Below are positions 36,708-47,071 of a stretch of 64,000 nucleotides of DNA, piece by piece. The notes under the pieces are model-generated. The model did not search any database and had not been told where the DNA came from. It worked only from the letters and a program-made list of their open reading frames with translations. How positions within the stretch are numbered: position 1 is the first letter of the stretch; the number at the start of each line of letters is the position of its first letter. Origin of the DNA: Idiomarina sp. (GTDB lineage: Bacteria; Pseudomonadota; Gammaproteobacteria; Enterobacterales; Alteromonadaceae); contig JAFIFP010000013.1 in the NCBI GenBank assembly GCA_020831965.1, forward strand, positions 135,426 to 199,425, given 5' to 3'. The translations under genes and the position numbers were made by a program.

Positions 36708-38378
36708 TTAGTTCTGGCGCTGACTCTCACTTTCTAAGCGCAGTGCTTCGAACTCGTTGCCTCGTGCCCAACGTGGCCATGCACGGCTGTTTGCAAGCTC
36801 ATGACCAAGGCGATAGTAGATCCATAAGTCCTGCTGCACACCACGTAAGTCCCACTCTGGGTTATATTCATCGGCTGGCTTGTGATACTTGTCCGCATAC
36901 AGACGAGCATTATTTTCACGGCCATACTCCACCCCTTTCATGAAGTGGTCTAAACCACCTTTTGCGTAGAGAACTGGAACGCCTTTCTTCGCCATGCTGA
37001 AGTGATCTGAGCGATAGAAAATACCTGCTTCTGGGTTGTTTTCTGGTGCGAGATAGCGGTTTTGCGCAACCACATAGGGTTCTGCAAAGTTCTGGATATC
37101 TGAGTTGTTCCAGCCTACTACCACGAAGTCTCGTACCGGTCCGTAGACATTCAGCATGTCCATGTTGATGCCAGCAACGGCTTGTTCAAGCGGTAACATC
37201 GGGTTGTCCACATACCAAGCCGAGCCAAGTAAGCCACGTTCTTCGGCACCAACTAAGGCAAACACGACCGTTCGCTCAGGTCGCTCGCCTGCGGCAAAAC
37301 GCTCTGCAATGGAGAGTACACCCGCTGAACCAGATGCATTGTCTTGCGCGCCGTTATAGATGTCGCCGCTAATTGGCTCAACACCCAAGTGATCCCAATG
37401 CGCCATATAGATGACGTGTTCTTCTGGATACTTGCTGCCTTCGATGTAGCCGATAATGTTGTGCGTATCGATGTAAGCAAACTCATTTTCAACACTGAGG
37501 CTAAGCTTGGTGTTCAGTGAAATCGGACTAAAGTCACTGGCTAATGCGCGCTCATGAGCTTCGGCTAAGGTCATGCCGGCGTTCGCAAAGAGCTTCTCTG
37601 CACCGCTTGCAGTCACCCAACCTTCCATTTCAACGCGATCCATATTGCGGTTGTCGCGCGCAAGATCAAAGCGCACTGGTGAACCACCAGCGAGAACACC
37701 CCAACCGTAACCCGCAGGACCATCTTCGTGAATAATAATGGCGCCTGTTGCGCCTTGACGGGCTGCTTCTTCAAACTTGTAAGTCCACCGACCATAGTAA
37801 GTCATGGCATTACCATTAAAGAGCGCGTCGTCTTGCGTGGCGTAGCCTGGGTCGTTGACGAACATGACGACAGTCTTACCTTCGACATCCAAGCCTTCAT
37901 AGTCATTCCAGTTAAACTCTGGAGCGACGATACCGTAGCCAACAAAAACCATCTCGCTGTCGTTCACGTCCATACTTTCTACGACACGCGGTGTCCACGC
38001 CATCATTTCAGTACGGTACGCCAAGCTAGAATTGGTGTCGTTATGTGTGAGGTTCATGGACGTCACGCGCGTTGGGCTAATTCTTACCAGAGGAACCGGC
38101 TGCGTATAGCCATTTTCGTCATAGGGTTGAATGCCTAACTCTGAAAATATGTTCGAAACATATTCGATGGTGAGCTCTTCACCGCGAGTGCCAGGCGCGC
38201 GGCCTTCAAACTCGTCAGAGGAGAGAGTCCGCAAATGTTCGCGGTAGGTGTCGCTGAAGTGATAATCGACGATACCGTCGGCATCCACTTGGGGTTGGGT
38301 CGCTTGCTCGGAGCGTTCAGCCGGGCTGCATCCTGCAGCCAGGGCAATCGCCGATGCTGCGAGTAACAATGTACGCAT
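36708..38378 (-). CDS. M28-family zinc metallopeptidase, lipoprotein
   Basis: The 556-residue protein begins with a lipoprotein signal (LLAASAIALAAGC), has a PA-like insert and then the M28 domain: MAHWDHLG (His), GAQDNASGSAGVLSIA (Asp), GAEERGLLGS (Glu pair), NMDMLNVYG (Asp) and RSDHFSMAKKGVPVL (His). All ligands for two zinc ions are present. It probably acts as an aminopeptidase at the cell surface or periplasm. A terminator separates it from the upstream DUF4168 gene. Confidence 0.92.
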   Translation of the reverse strand: MRTLLLAASAIALAAGCSPAERSEQATQPQVDADGIVDYHFSDTYREHLRTLSSDEFEGRAPGTRGEELTIEYVSNIFSELGIQPYDENGYTQPVPLVRISPTRVTSMNLTHNDTNSSLAYRTEMMAWTPRVVESMDVNDSEMVFVGYGIVAPEFNWNDYEGLDVEGKTVVMFVNDPGYATQDDALFNGNAMTYYGRWTYKFEEAARQGATGAIIIHEDGPAGYGWGVLAGGSPVRFDLARDNRNMDRVEMEGWVTASGAEKLFANAGMTLAEAHERALASDFSPISLNTKLSLSVENEFAYIDTHNIIGYIEGSKYPEEHVIYMAHWDHLGVEPISGDIYNGAQDNASGSAGVLSIAERFAAGERPERTVVFALVGAEERGLLGSAWYVDNPMLPLEQAVAGINMDMLNVYGPVRDFVVVGWNNSDIQNFAEPYVVAQNRYLAPENNPEAGIFYRSDHFSMAKKGVPVLYAKGGLDHFMKGVEYGRENNARLYADKYHKPADEYNPEWDLRGVQQDLWIYYRLGHELANSRAWPRWARGNEFEALRLESESQRQN

Positions 38379-38444
38379 CGTATGTGCCTCTTATAATCAT
38401 AGTAAGTGTGATAACCGCATGATAATAGCGAATTGAGCGCACAT

Positions 38445-38471
38445 AAAAAAGCGCAGCCGGAAGGCTGCGCT
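38445..38471 (-). terminator. terminator of the DUF4168 gene
   Basis: GCGCAGCC / GGCTGCGC with a GGAA loop is preceded on the plus strand by A6, which reads as a T run on the minus strand. It ends the DUF4168 transcript before the M28 peptidase gene. Confidence 0.9.
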
Positions 38472-38506
38472 TTGGGGGCGGGCTAAAATTGCAAAAATTT
38501 TGCAGA

Positions 38507-38914
38507 TTAGTAGCCGTTATCTTCCCGCTCTTCACGGATTTGCTCTACCGCTTCGCGGATTTCAGGGTCGCTCTGTAGGCGATAGGCCACAGTGTTGTAT
38601 TCTTCCACTGTCAAACCGGCATCCTCTACAGCTTCAACCATTTCACGCTGAGCGGCGATTTGAAGTTCTTGTGCCTGCTCTTGAGTTTCAATGTTTTCAA
38701 GTTGCTCGACGAAATCATCGTTGATGCGCTCAATATCTTCTAGGGCGTCAACAAACTTCTCCAGCTGATCTTCAGTAATTACAGCGTTCTGCATCTGCTC
38801 CATTTGTGCTTGTGCAGCAGCTTGCGCTTCAGCTTCACCTTGCTGTTGCGCCAGAGCTGGCATTGAGAACATTGCGGCTGCGAGTGCTGATAATGCAAAA
38901 GTACGTTTCAACAT
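38507..38914 (-). CDS. periplasmic DUF4168 protein
   Basis: The 135-residue protein has a signal peptide (MLKRTFALSALAAAMFSMPALA). The mature part is all-helical, very acidic and rich in Gln and Glu (QQQGEAEAQAAAQAQMEQMQ, ITEDQLEKFVDALEDIERIN, EEYNTVAYRLQSDPEIREAV), the DUF4168 pattern. The mature protein looks like a small soluble helical chaperone. It is divergent from a kinase-regulator pair and has a sigma54-type promoter. The ATG at 38914 with GGAGG is preferred over 38935. Confidence 0.9.
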   Translation of the reverse strand: MLKRTFALSALAAAMFSMPALAQQQGEAEAQAAAQAQMEQMQNAVITEDQLEKFVDALEDIERINDDFVEQLENIETQEQAQELQIAAQREMVEAVEDAGLTVEEYNTVAYRLQSDPEIREAVEQIREEREDNGY

Positions 38915-38967
38915 AATATTTCCTCCAAGGGTCATGATATCGATTCATGTTGCTTCCCTCTCACTGT

Positions 38968-38984
38968 TGCGAATGCTGTGCCAA
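38968..38984 (-). promoter_or_regulatory. sigma54 (-24/-12) promoter of the DUF4168 gene
   Basis: Read on the minus strand, TTGGCACAGCATTCGCA matches the consensus TTGGCACGNNNNTTGCW except at two positions, with the invariant GG and GC exactly spaced. It would start transcription near 38957, leaving a leader of about 43 bases before the ATG and its GGAGG site. An NtrC-type activator is encoded next door. Confidence 0.82.
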
Positions 38985-39090
38985 CCTGTCACAAAATAAT
39001 TAACTGATTGAATTAATTGGTTTTTGTGTTTTTTTGGCGCGTTATTTTCCGCTCAGGCGCTGATTACGGGGTGCTTTTTGTGTATACTTT

Positions 39091-39128
39091 TGTCACATGT
39101 GACATTTATTGCGTGTCATTTCTGTCAC
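39091..39128 (+). promoter_or_regulatory. putative activator binding sites (UAS)
   Basis: TGTCACATGTGACA (39091-39104) is a perfect 14-bp dyad, followed by half-sites TGTCAT (39114) and TGTCAC (39123); another TGTCAC lies at 38987. The dyad is about 140 bases upstream of the expected sigma54 start of DUF4168, a normal enhancer distance, and just after a possible -10 TATACT (39083-39088) of the kinase operon. These are probable sites for the adjacent response regulator (inference). Confidence 0.6.
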
Positions 39129-39158
39129 GAATCATCCCTAAACCGCTGAGGAATTTTT

Positions 39159-40661
39159 ATGACCTTGCGCGAAGTATGGCGTCTCTCAGGAATGCAGCGA
39201 ATGCTGCTCCTCTATGTTGTGTTGCCATTAATCATTATCGTCGGTGCTGGACTTGCGTTTGGCTTGGAGCGCTTAAATACACAAGAGTCCGATCGTCTAA
39301 AGGATGATCTGGAACTGATTGGTCGCGCTATTAGTTTGCCTGTCGGTGAAGCACTCATGGTTGGCGACGAAGATGCGGTGCGGCGAACCTTGCAGTCCGT
39401 ATTCGCTATCGGTCGTGTATACGGTGCGTCGGTATTTGATGCCAATGGGAATCAAGTAGCGGCCGCTGGATTAGCTGAACGCGATCTCACGCGCAGTCGA
39501 GTCGCTCGGGAAGTGGTCATGACCGGTGAGCAGCAAGAACGTTATCGTCGAGTTTCAGGCATGGAGCTCTATTCTTATTTTATTCCCGTCACTGATGTCA
39601 CCGGAATTCCTAACGGTTTTATTCAAATTAATCGTCAGGCGAGCGACTTCGATGCGTCCTTTGAGCGTTTGGTTCGTACTGCTTGGTTGATTTGGGGTTT
39701 GATGAGCTTGATGACGGTGGCGATTGTTATTTTTGGTCACTATGGCGGCATTGGGCGTCACGTCGCGCAGCTCCGAGAAACGATGGAACGGGTTGAAGAA
39801 GGCGAGCATCAGGTGCGCTCCTCTGCGGAGGGCCCATCTGAGATCGCAAGTATGGCGCGTGGGCTCAATCGGATGCTCGACAGTATCGACCGCAAGAACC
39901 TTGAACTTGCCGAGCGCCGAGCACATGAACAAGCCCTTGCTGAGGAGCTCCAAAGTCGCGAGAAAATGGCTGCGATTGGGCGCGTTGCCAGTGGTATTGC
40001 CCACGAGCTTGGCGCGCCACTAACGGTTATCGATGGACGAGCCAGCCGACTCTTAAAGAGTATTGATGAACCTCAGCAACAGCGACAACTAGAGGCTATT
40101 CGCGGTCAAGTCGGACGCTTAACCCGAATTGTCCGCCAATTATTGAATTACACACGCTTGGACGTGGCCGCGTCACCCGTGCCAGTGCGCTTGTCGGCGC
40201 TGATTGATGAAGCCATTACGAACGTGTCCCACGAGCTTGGTGAGGCACAGGCAAGTCCCCAGGTTGATGCGCCTGACGACATTACTGTGCCGGGCATTGA
40301 ATCGCGCATTGAGCTCGCGCTAGTGAACGTATTGCGTAATGCGTTTCAAGCCGCACGTTCGGAAGTCTCTATTTCGCTGCATCGGCACGCAGAACGTGTG
40401 GAACTGCGGATTCGGGATGACGGTCCAGGCTTGCCCAAGAACCAGTCGCCGGAGCAATTGGTAGAACCTTTTGTGACAACTAAAAACACGGGTGAAGGCA
40501 CCGGCCTTGGGCTGGCTATTGTCAGTCAGGTGATGTCTGAACATGGCGGTGAGCTTGTGCTCACGAACCATCCGGATGGCGGCTGCCAAGTCAGCTTAAT
40601 TTTTCCTAGCGTTCTGCCACCGAAAGACCAGTTAGCGAATCCAGGAGAAATCAAGCCATGA
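39159..40661 (+). CDS. sensor histidine kinase of a ZraSR-like system
   Basis: The 500-residue kinase has an N-terminal membrane helix (about 12-32), a periplasmic sensor loop (about 35-170), a second membrane helix ([20 protein letters not shown]), a HAMP-like linker, then the dimerisation helix with phospho-accepting His in [12 protein letters not shown], and the ATPase domain ([30 protein letters not shown]). The ATG at 39159 follows GAGGAA. It overlaps the response regulator gene by four bases (ATGA). Confidence 0.93.
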   Translation: MTLREVWRLSGMQRMLLLYVVLPLIIIVGAGLAFGLERLNTQESDRLKDDLELIGRAISLPVGEALMVGDEDAVRRTLQSVFAIGRVYGASVFDANGNQVAAAGLAERDLTRSRVAREVVMTGEQQERYRRVSGMELYSYFIPVTDVTGIPNGFIQINRQASDFDASFERLVRTAWLIWGLMSLMTVAIVIFGHYGGIGRHVAQLRETMERVEEGEHQVRSSAEGPSEIASMARGLNRMLDSIDRKNLELAERRAHEQALAEELQSREKMAAIGRVASGIAHELGAPLTVIDGRASRLLKSIDEPQQQRQLEAIRGQVGRLTRIVRQLLNYTRLDVAASPVPVRLSALIDEAITNVSHELGEAQASPQVDAPDDITVPGIESRIELALVNVLRNAFQAARSEVSISLHRHAERVELRIRDDGPGLPKNQSPEQLVEPFVTTKNTGEGTGLGLAIVSQVMSEHGGELVLTNHPDGGCQVSLIFPSVLPPKDQLANPGEIKP

Positions 40662-42037
40662 GTCAGTATAAAGGAACACGTATTCTGGTGATTGAAGATG
40701 ATCCGGGATTGGCGGAGCTGTTAGTCGAAGAGCTGGATGCAGAAGGTTTTCGAGTCACCCATGCCGGCTCGGTCGAAACTGCGCGTGAGCTGTTGCCGAA
40801 CGTTCGCCCGCAACTGGTGATTAGTGATCTCCGTTTACCCGGAGCCGACGGAATGAGTTTTATTCCCGAGCTCAAGGCCTTGCCTGATGCGCCGGCAATT
40901 CTGTTGATTACGGCATTCGGTACAGTAAACCAAGCTGTCGCAGCCTTGAAACAGGGAGCGGATGATTTCCTTACGAAACCGCTCGATATCGAGCACTTAC
41001 TTCTGACTGTGACGCACTTGCTGAATCATCGACGGTTGCGGGCAGAGGTCTCCCGATTGAAAACGTCGGAAGACAACGATGCTTGGCACGGTATGCTGGG
41101 TAAAAGTCGGGTAATGCGCCTTCTCTTTCAACAAATTCAGCAGGTTGCACAGACGGAAGCGCCGGTGCTTATTCTCGGGGAGAGCGGCACAGGGAAAGAG
41201 TTGGTGGCGAAAGCCGTGCATGCCGAGAGCACCCGCAGCAAAGGCCCATTTCTTGCTGTCAATTGCGCCGGCATTCCCTCTGAACTCATGGAAAGTGAAT
41301 TTTTCGGTCATGCTGCGGGCGCCTTTACGGGAGCGCAGAAAGCGCGCGCAGGACTTTTGCGAGAAGCGGAAGGTGGCACATTATTGCTGGATGAAATCGC
41401 TGAAATGCCTTTGGAGTTGCAAGCAAAGTTGCTGCGGGTGTTACAGGAGAACAAAATGCGACCGGTGGGTAGTGATCGTGAACATGATGTGAACGTTCGC
41501 ATTCTGGCCGCTACACACCGTAACTTAGAGCAACGGGTGAAAGAGCAAGCGTTTCGCGAGGATCTATTCTTTCGGTTAGAAACACTGACGATTCAAGTAC
41601 CAGCACTGCGCGAGCGCGGTGATGACCGCGAGTTGCTGGCGCAACGCTTCTTGGCGGCGCAGGGCGAACAGACCGGTCGGGACATTGCTTTTGGTCCCGA
41701 GGCAATGGACCGTATTTATCAATATCCATTTCCCGGCAATGTGCGTGAGTTACAAAATGCAGTGGAGCGCGCGGTGACCTTCTGTGAAGGTGACGAAATT
41801 GGCTTGTTGGATTTGCCGGAGCGAATGCAAGTCTCTGCTGACTTGCCAAACGCTCAGCCCCTAACCAATGGTTCGACAGAGGGGACGCAAGACACGCCCT
41901 TGCGTCCGCTAAGTGATGTGCAGCGTGATTACGTGCAGCACGTGCTACGGGAAGTCGGGGGGAATAAGCGCCGTGCCGCCGAGATTCTCGGCGTGACACG
42001 ACGCACCTTGTACCGTTGGATTGCGGAGTTCGACTAG
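40658..42037 (+). CDS. sigma54-dependent response regulator (NtrC family)
   Basis: The 459-residue protein has a receiver domain (phosphorylation Asp in [14 protein letters not shown]), a central AAA+ domain with Walker [15 protein letters not shown], the sigma54-contacting GAFTGA loop, Walker [13 protein letters not shown] and an arginine-finger region, and a Fis-type helix-turn-helix ([21 protein letters not shown]). It should therefore be a true activator of sigma54 promoters. Its 3' end overlaps the convergent receptor gene by four bases. Confidence 0.96.
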   Translation: MSQYKGTRILVIEDDPGLAELLVEELDAEGFRVTHAGSVETARELLPNVRPQLVISDLRLPGADGMSFIPELKALPDAPAILLITAFGTVNQAVAALKQGADDFLTKPLDIEHLLLTVTHLLNHRRLRAEVSRLKTSEDNDAWHGMLGKSRVMRLLFQQIQQVAQTEAPVLILGESGTGKELVAKAVHAESTRSKGPFLAVNCAGIPSELMESEFFGHAAGAFTGAQKARAGLLREAEGGTLLLDEIAEMPLELQAKLLRVLQENKMRPVGSDREHDVNVRILAATHRNLEQRVKEQAFREDLFFRLETLTIQVPALRERGDDRELLAQRFLAAQGEQTGRDIAFGPEAMDRIYQYPFPGNVRELQNAVERAVTFCEGDEIGLLDLPERMQVSADLPNAQPLTNGSTEGTQDTPLRPLSDVQRDYVQHVLREVGGNKRRAAEILGVTRRTLYRWIAEFD

Positions 42038-44094
42038 AAGTCGTAGCGGACGGTAATGCCCGCAAGCCATTGACGACCCGGGGCAGGCTCAAAGGAGCGA
42101 CCGCTGCCTTGATTCACTACTACGGAGCCGACGGTTTGGCTGTCGAAGATGTTCTCCAAGCGCAACCATTGCTCAAAGCTCAAGTTTTGATGCATTTGAC
42201 GTGCGCGGGCTGCAATACTCCATAGTGACGATGAGGGTGCAAACACATCATTGTTGTCGGTCGCGGTGACTCGCGAGCGATAACGGTGAGTGACGAAGAG
42301 CTCCAGCTGATCAGTGCTGAGTGGCCGCCAATTCAGTTGCGACTCCAGTTGCGTTCGAGCAAGGCCTGGGAGGCGATTACCATCGAGCTCGGTGCGGCCA
42401 TAGCGCGCGTCGAGCCAGGTTAATGCCGAACGCAGATACCAATTGTCATCGAAGCTCCAGCGCAAATCGAGTTCCGTCCCACGCCGTGTTGTCGTTGCTG
42501 CATTTCGATAAGTTGTGCGGCCATCATTAGATTGGTCTACCACCAAGTCGTCCCGACTGTCGATGTAAAAAACAGTTTGCTGGAGGCGCATGCTGGAACT
42601 GAACCAACGTGCGCCCGCTTCATATTGACGAAGTTGCGCGGGACGAAGCTCGGTGTTCAGGCCAGTACCTTCGTTTTGATAAGCCATCTCGGTGAGGGTT
42701 GGTGTCTCAAAGCTCTCACCGACGGCGGCAAATAGGCTCAGTGTGGGTAACCATTGAAAGTTAAGCCCTTGAGACCAAGCGGTTTCGGTATAACTCACCT
42801 GCCCACTGTCGTCTGGATTGCCCGGCACAATAAAACGGTCATTTACGCGAAAGTCGAGATCACTCACACGCAGGCCGGTCAGCGCACGCCAGCGCGGGGC
42901 AAACTCCCAATCACTGAGCAGCCATGCGTCGTTACTGGTCACGTAACCCGTTTCGTCGCGGCGTAAATCGCCACGTATACCTTGTTGATTGACGAAGCCT
43001 AGGCGCTCATCACGCTGGCGTTCAAGATCGGCGCCTAGGGTGATTTGCCAGTGGTCGGTAAAGGTATGTGATATTTGCGCATGGATGCCATAAAAGCCGC
43101 GGCTTAAATCGACCACGCCGCCGGAAGCCGTGATGGCAGAACCCGGGAATGCTAAATACTGCTCCACGTTACGTAGCCCATTCCATGCCGAGATTTGCCA
43201 TGGGTTGTCACTTCGATTCTGGCGCAATGTCAGTGATTGTTGGCGATGACGAATGGTTTTACGCGTGCCAAAGGTCTCAGCTTGCGGCACGGTTTGACGT
43301 GGATTCTCTCGCCATTGCGCCGGCGTTAAAGCCAGTGGGTCGCGTAATTCTGGATCGTGGTTGTGATCGATTCGTGCAATGAGTTCAACGCCGCTGTCGA
43401 ATTCTTGGAACCAACGGGCTGCCAGATGTTCACGCTCGGCTGCGCTATTTGGACGATCGCCGTCAGTGGTGAAGCGGGAATAGTGGACTCGTGCCGCTTG
43501 CTGATCACCGGCCCAATCCAGTTGAGTGCGTAACGTTTGTCGATTGGCACTGCCGGTGCCGAGTTGGGTGCGTACCGAACTGACGGTTGGTCTTTGACTG
43601 GTGAACTCAACTAAGCCACCGGTCGCATTTCCATAAACGCCGGCCATGGGGCCACGCAGCACTTCAACACTGGCGGGTTCATCAAGCAATATGCTGGATA
43701 CTTGGGCTTGGCCATCGGGCATCGACAGTGGAATGCCATCTAGACGCAAACGCACGCCACGCACACCAAAGGCTGCACGAGCACCGAAGCCGCGCAAGGT
43801 GATTCGTGTGTCTTGGGCGAAGTTATAGCGCGTATCAACCTGCAAACCAGCAATACCAGCAAGTAACTCGGCGGCATCGATTCGAAGCCCTGGAGCTTGT
43901 TCATCTAAGTCCACGCGCTCAATAGCCGCAGGCGTGGTGAGCCACGGTCGATTGCCTCGCGTGGCGGTCACGACGATGATCTCTTCCGTTGCTTGAGGAG
44001 CATCTTCTGCTGATGCAGCATTAATCGTTATGGGGTTAAAAAAACACAGGCTAAGCGCGAGGCTTAGCCTGGTTTTAGATACAACGTACGGCAT
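42034..44094 (-). CDS. pqqU: TonB-dependent receptor, PqqU/YncD-like
   Basis: The 686-residue outer-membrane receptor closely resembles E. coli YncD (now PqqU) across its length. It has the TonB-box/plug start with [27 protein letters not shown], the plug region [12 protein letters not shown] and [18 protein letters not shown], internal RKTIRHRQQ and [10 protein letters not shown], and the end [20 protein letters not shown]. PqqU imports the cofactor PQQ. The next gene upstream encodes a PQQ-dependent dehydrogenase, with only two bases between them, which strengthens the call. Confidence 0.88.
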   Translation of the reverse strand: MPYVVSKTRLSLALSLCFFNPITINAASAEDAPQATEEIIVVTATRGNRPWLTTPAAIERVDLDEQAPGLRIDAAELLAGIAGLQVDTRYNFAQDTRITLRGFGARAAFGVRGVRLRLDGIPLSMPDGQAQVSSILLDEPASVEVLRGPMAGVYGNATGGLVEFTSQRPTVSSVRTQLGTGSANRQTLRTQLDWAGDQQAARVHYSRFTTDGDRPNSAAEREHLAARWFQEFDSGVELIARIDHNHDPELRDPLALTPAQWRENPRQTVPQAETFGTRKTIRHRQQSLTLRQNRSDNPWQISAWNGLRNVEQYLAFPGSAITASGGVVDLSRGFYGIHAQISHTFTDHWQITLGADLERQRDERLGFVNQQGIRGDLRRDETGYVTSNDAWLLSDWEFAPRWRALTGLRVSDLDFRVNDRFIVPGNPDDSGQVSYTETAWSQGLNFQWLPTLSLFAAVGESFETPTLTEMAYQNEGTGLNTELRPAQLRQYEAGARWFSSSMRLQQTVFYIDSRDDLVVDQSNDGRTTYRNAATTTRRGTELDLRWSFDDNWYLRSALTWLDARYGRTELDGNRLPGLARTQLESQLNWRPLSTDQLELFVTHRYRSRVTATDNNDVFAPSSSLWSIAARARQMHQNLSFEQWLRLENIFDSQTVGSVVVNQGSGRSFEPAPGRQWLAGITVRYDF

Positions 44095-44096
44095 AG

Positions 44097-45236
44097 TTAT
44101 TCTGCAGGTCTGAGGCGCAAAACCTTGGCATTTTCACGCTCGTCGGTCAGCAGATAAATGAAGCCATCCGGACCTTGGCGAACTTCACGAATGCGATAGT
44201 CCATTGGTAGCGTTTCTTGATGAATGACGCGGTTGCCGTCAATTTCCATGCGTGCAACTTGCTGACCGCGCAGTCCACCAGCGAACAAGTTACCTTGCCA
44301 ATGCGGGAATGCGTCACCGCTATAGAAGTCAGCACCAGCCACAGCGATAGAAGGAGTCCAATGCCAGACCGGTAATTCCATGCCATCGCGTTGGAAACCT
44401 TCAAAGGTTGCAATCTCGCCACCACCATATTGCTCACCATGCGTGATGATTGGCCAGCCGTAATTCTTCCCGGCTTCAGGAATATTGATCTCATCGCCAC
44501 CCTGTGGACCATGCTCAACGGCCCACATGACACCGGTACTCGGCTGAATGGTAATGCCTTGAACGTTGCGGTGCCCATAGGACCAAATTTCTGGAAGCGC
44601 GCCTTCGGTATTTACGAACGGATTATCTGCAGGAATGCTGCCATCTGGGCGAAGACGAATAATGGTACCCGTGTGACTATCTAAGTCTTGGGACTTAATT
44701 TCTTGGTGGCCACGGTCACCCAAGCCAACAAACAGGTAGCGTCCGTCGTGGGTAAAGGTCATTCGGCCACCGTAGTGTCGGCCCCCTTGAACTTTCGGAT
44801 AGCCGCTGAAAATAACCGTAAAGTCCCGCAGACTATTACCGTCCAAGCGGGCATGGGCAACGGCAGTGCTGGTTACGTGGCTGCCCGAGCTTTCTGGTTC
44901 TGAGTAACTCAGATAAATACGATTGGAACGCTCAAAGTCAGGCGCTAGAGCGACGTCTAACAGGCCGCCTTGATTGCGCACGATAACTTCTGGCACACCG
45001 CTAATCGGGTTGCCCACAGTACCGTCGGCTTCAATCAACCGTAAGTTGCCACCCATTTCAGTAACTAGCAGACGGCCGTCATTAAGAAAGGCGATACCCC
45101 ACGGGCGAACTAAGCCCGACGCAACGGTTTCTACTTCGACATTGGTCCAGCGTGTTTCTAGCGTTGACGCTTGGGGGGCACTCGCGAGGAGTGTGCTCGC
45201 ACCAAGCGCGAGCATTGCGGTAGTTAATTTATTCAT
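44097..45236 (-). CDS. PQQ-dependent aldose sugar dehydrogenase (YliI/Asd-like)
   Basis: The 379-residue protein has a signal peptide and a six-blade propeller of the soluble glucose/aldose dehydrogenase type, with QGGLLDVALAPDF, YGGRMTFTHDGRYLFVGLGD, HGPQGGDEINIPEAGKNYGWP and IREVRQGPDGFIYLLTDE. These match YliI of E. coli, which uses PQQ to oxidise aldoses in the periplasm. The ATG at 45236 has GAGGA upstream; a start at 45281 is less likely. No PQQ synthesis genes are in the window. Confidence 0.92.
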   Translation of the reverse strand: MNKLTTAMLALGASTLLASAPQASTLETRWTNVEVETVASGLVRPWGIAFLNDGRLLVTEMGGNLRLIEADGTVGNPISGVPEVIVRNQGGLLDVALAPDFERSNRIYLSYSEPESSGSHVTSTAVAHARLDGNSLRDFTVIFSGYPKVQGGRHYGGRMTFTHDGRYLFVGLGDRGHQEIKSQDLDSHTGTIIRLRPDGSIPADNPFVNTEGALPEIWSYGHRNVQGITIQPSTGVMWAVEHGPQGGDEINIPEAGKNYGWPIITHGEQYGGGEIATFEGFQRDGMELPVWHWTPSIAVAGADFYSGDAFPHWQGNLFAGGLRGQQVARMEIDGNRVIHQETLPMDYRIREVRQGPDGFIYLLTDERENAKVLRLRPAE

Positions 45237-45394
45237 CGTGATCCTCGTTTGTTGCGTGATTACGAATAGGTTACTCGGCATTACTAGTGTACGCCACGCT
45301 GTCGGGCTTTAGATCGTTCAAGCGCGTTGTTTTGCCGACTAACTGCGTTAAATTACAAATTCATTCAATTGCTTAGCGAAATCTTTACACTGCC

Positions 45395-46309
45395 CTAGCT
45401 GAGTGTGCGAATGGGTAGCAAGTTTGCAACTACTTCCGCAACTTTGCGAAAAGTTTGTCGCCGACTGGTTGTGGGCCTGAAAACCAAGCCAATTTCTCGA
45501 TAGGCTTCACCATCGGTCGGCTCCATGCTGACGAGGTTGAAATTGTCGAGAATGCCCGCTTCGATTGCCAGTTGAGGTAGAAAAGTCGCTCCCCGTAGCG
45601 AATCAGCCATTTGCACTAAGCTATGTAAACTTGAGGCAGTAAATGGATTAATCTTTTTGCTGTTGCCAAGTCGACAGGCCGTGACTGCATGCCCACTTAA
45701 GCAATGCTCACGCTCCAGTAAAAAGATGCTGCGGTCTGGCAGTTGATCGTAGTTCACTGGCTTGTTGGGGTCTTGCGCAAAATCGGGATGCACGACAAAT
45801 TTAAATGGATCTTTGCCCACAACCCACTGCTGGTTCCCTTGTAGGTCAACAGGGAGCGCCAAAATTAAACAATCCAGTTCGCCATCGCGAAGCAAGTTCA
45901 GAAGCTTTTCCGTGGTGTCCTCGCGAATATGTAGCTCGAGTTTGGGGTATTCGTCGATCAACTTGCGACTTAGTGCGCCGAGTAAGAAAGGGCCAATGGT
46001 CGGGATGCACCCTAAACGTAGCGGGCCTTCCATTACGTTGCCTTTGCTTTGCGCGTAATTCACAAGCTCTTCACTCTGGGTCAAAATTTCGCGCGCTCGC
46101 TCGACAATTTCTTCGCCCATGGACGTGAACAAAAATGACTTGTGGTCGCGCTCAATCAGTTGGCAGCCCAGTTGCTCTTCTAAGTTTTGAATGCCACTGC
46201 TCAACGTAGATTGGCTCACAAAGCTTGCTTGAGCGGCTCGGTTAAAATTTTGATGTTGATGAAGCGCAAGCAAATAAGTCAGGTTCTTTAGGCTCGGCAA
46301 CTTAGTCAT
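45395..46309 (-). CDS. oxyR: hydrogen peroxide-sensing LysR regulator OxyR
   Basis: The 304-residue regulator has an N-terminal winged helix-turn-helix (NFNRAAQASFVSQSTLSSGIQNLEEQLG) and a sensor domain with the two redox cysteines nine residues apart in LEREHCLSGHAVTACRL, aligned with Cys199 and Cys208 of E. coli OxyR. Peroxide forms the disulfide and activates transcription. It is divergent from ahpC, its probable target. The start at 46309 follows GAGGA. Confidence 0.95.
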   Translation of the reverse strand: MTKLPSLKNLTYLLALHQHQNFNRAAQASFVSQSTLSSGIQNLEEQLGCQLIERDHKSFLFTSMGEEIVERAREILTQSEELVNYAQSKGNVMEGPLRLGCIPTIGPFLLGALSRKLIDEYPKLELHIREDTTEKLLNLLRDGELDCLILALPVDLQGNQQWVVGKDPFKFVVHPDFAQDPNKPVNYDQLPDRSIFLLEREHCLSGHAVTACRLGNSKKINPFTASSLHSLVQMADSLRGATFLPQLAIEAGILDNFNLVSMEPTDGEAYREIGLVFRPTTSRRQTFRKVAEVVANLLPIRTLS

Positions 46310-46448
46310 AGGATCCTCTGGAATCACCAATCAGTTCTTTCGATTAGTATAATAGCTTTTATTCGCTTTCGTCTATTAATTGACTTCACTAATATGCCCT
46401 CCGTCAACGACGACGCATTCAAATTTATCCATTGGAGATTAAGTATTT

Positions 46449-47003
46449 ATGTTAACTATTGGTGACAAGTTACCTGAATTTTCTGTTGTTGCTGCGAAGC
46501 CTGGATTTAACATGCCAGAAGAAAACGGCGTGAGCGCATTCGAGACTATTACGCAGGACAGCTTTGAGGGTAAATGGAAAGTCATTTTCTTCTATCCAAA
46601 AGATTTCACCTTCGTGTGCCCTACGGAAATTGTTGAATTTGCGAAACTGAACGAAGAGTTCGCTGATCGTGATGCAGTTGTTTTAGGTGGCAGCACGGAC
46701 AACGAATTCGTGAAACTAGCATGGCGTCGTGAGCATCCAGACATGAAAAGCTTAAACCAATATTCTTTCGCTGATACCTCTGGCGTATTGGTAGATGGCT
46801 TAGGCGTTCGTGACAAAGCAGAAAGTGTTGCCCTGCGTGCGACTTTCATCGTTGACCCGCACAATGTGATTCAGCACGTGTCGGTAAACGCATTGAACGT
46901 AGGCCGTAACCCAGCAGAAATTTTGCGCATTCTTGACGGTTTGCAAACAGACGAGCTGTGCCCATGTAACCGTCCGCTTGGCGGCGAGACTCTGGCGGCT
47001 TAA
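46449..47003 (+). CDS. ahpC: peroxiredoxin AhpC
   Basis: Two-cysteine peroxidase. The 184-residue protein has the peroxidatic Cys in FYPKDFTFVCPTEIVEF and a resolving Cys near the C-terminus (TDELCPCNRP). It differs from the enterobacterial type that works with AhpF and resembles the version that uses AhpD. GGAGA lies before the ATG. It is divergent from oxyR across a 139-base AT-rich gap. Confidence 0.95.
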   Translation: MLTIGDKLPEFSVVAAKPGFNMPEENGVSAFETITQDSFEGKWKVIFFYPKDFTFVCPTEIVEFAKLNEEFADRDAVVLGGSTDNEFVKLAWRREHPDMKSLNQYSFADTSGVLVDGLGVRDKAESVALRATFIVDPHNVIQHVSVNALNVGRNPAEILRILDGLQTDELCPCNRPLGGETLAA

Positions 47004-47071
47004 GCCATTCAGAGCTGACACTAGCGGGCAGAATTTGCTGCCCGTTACTTTAAATTCCAGATACGAGAGAC

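Noticed and set aside
39030..39055. Sigma54 promoter on the plus strand for the kinase
   Set aside because: GGCGCGTTATTTTCCGC has a GG but the GC is not 12 bases from it as required.
46330..46400. Classical OxyR four-part ATAG/CTAT site
   Set aside because: ATAG and CTAT elements occur at 46352 and 46373, but their spacing does not fit the known pattern, so no site was called.
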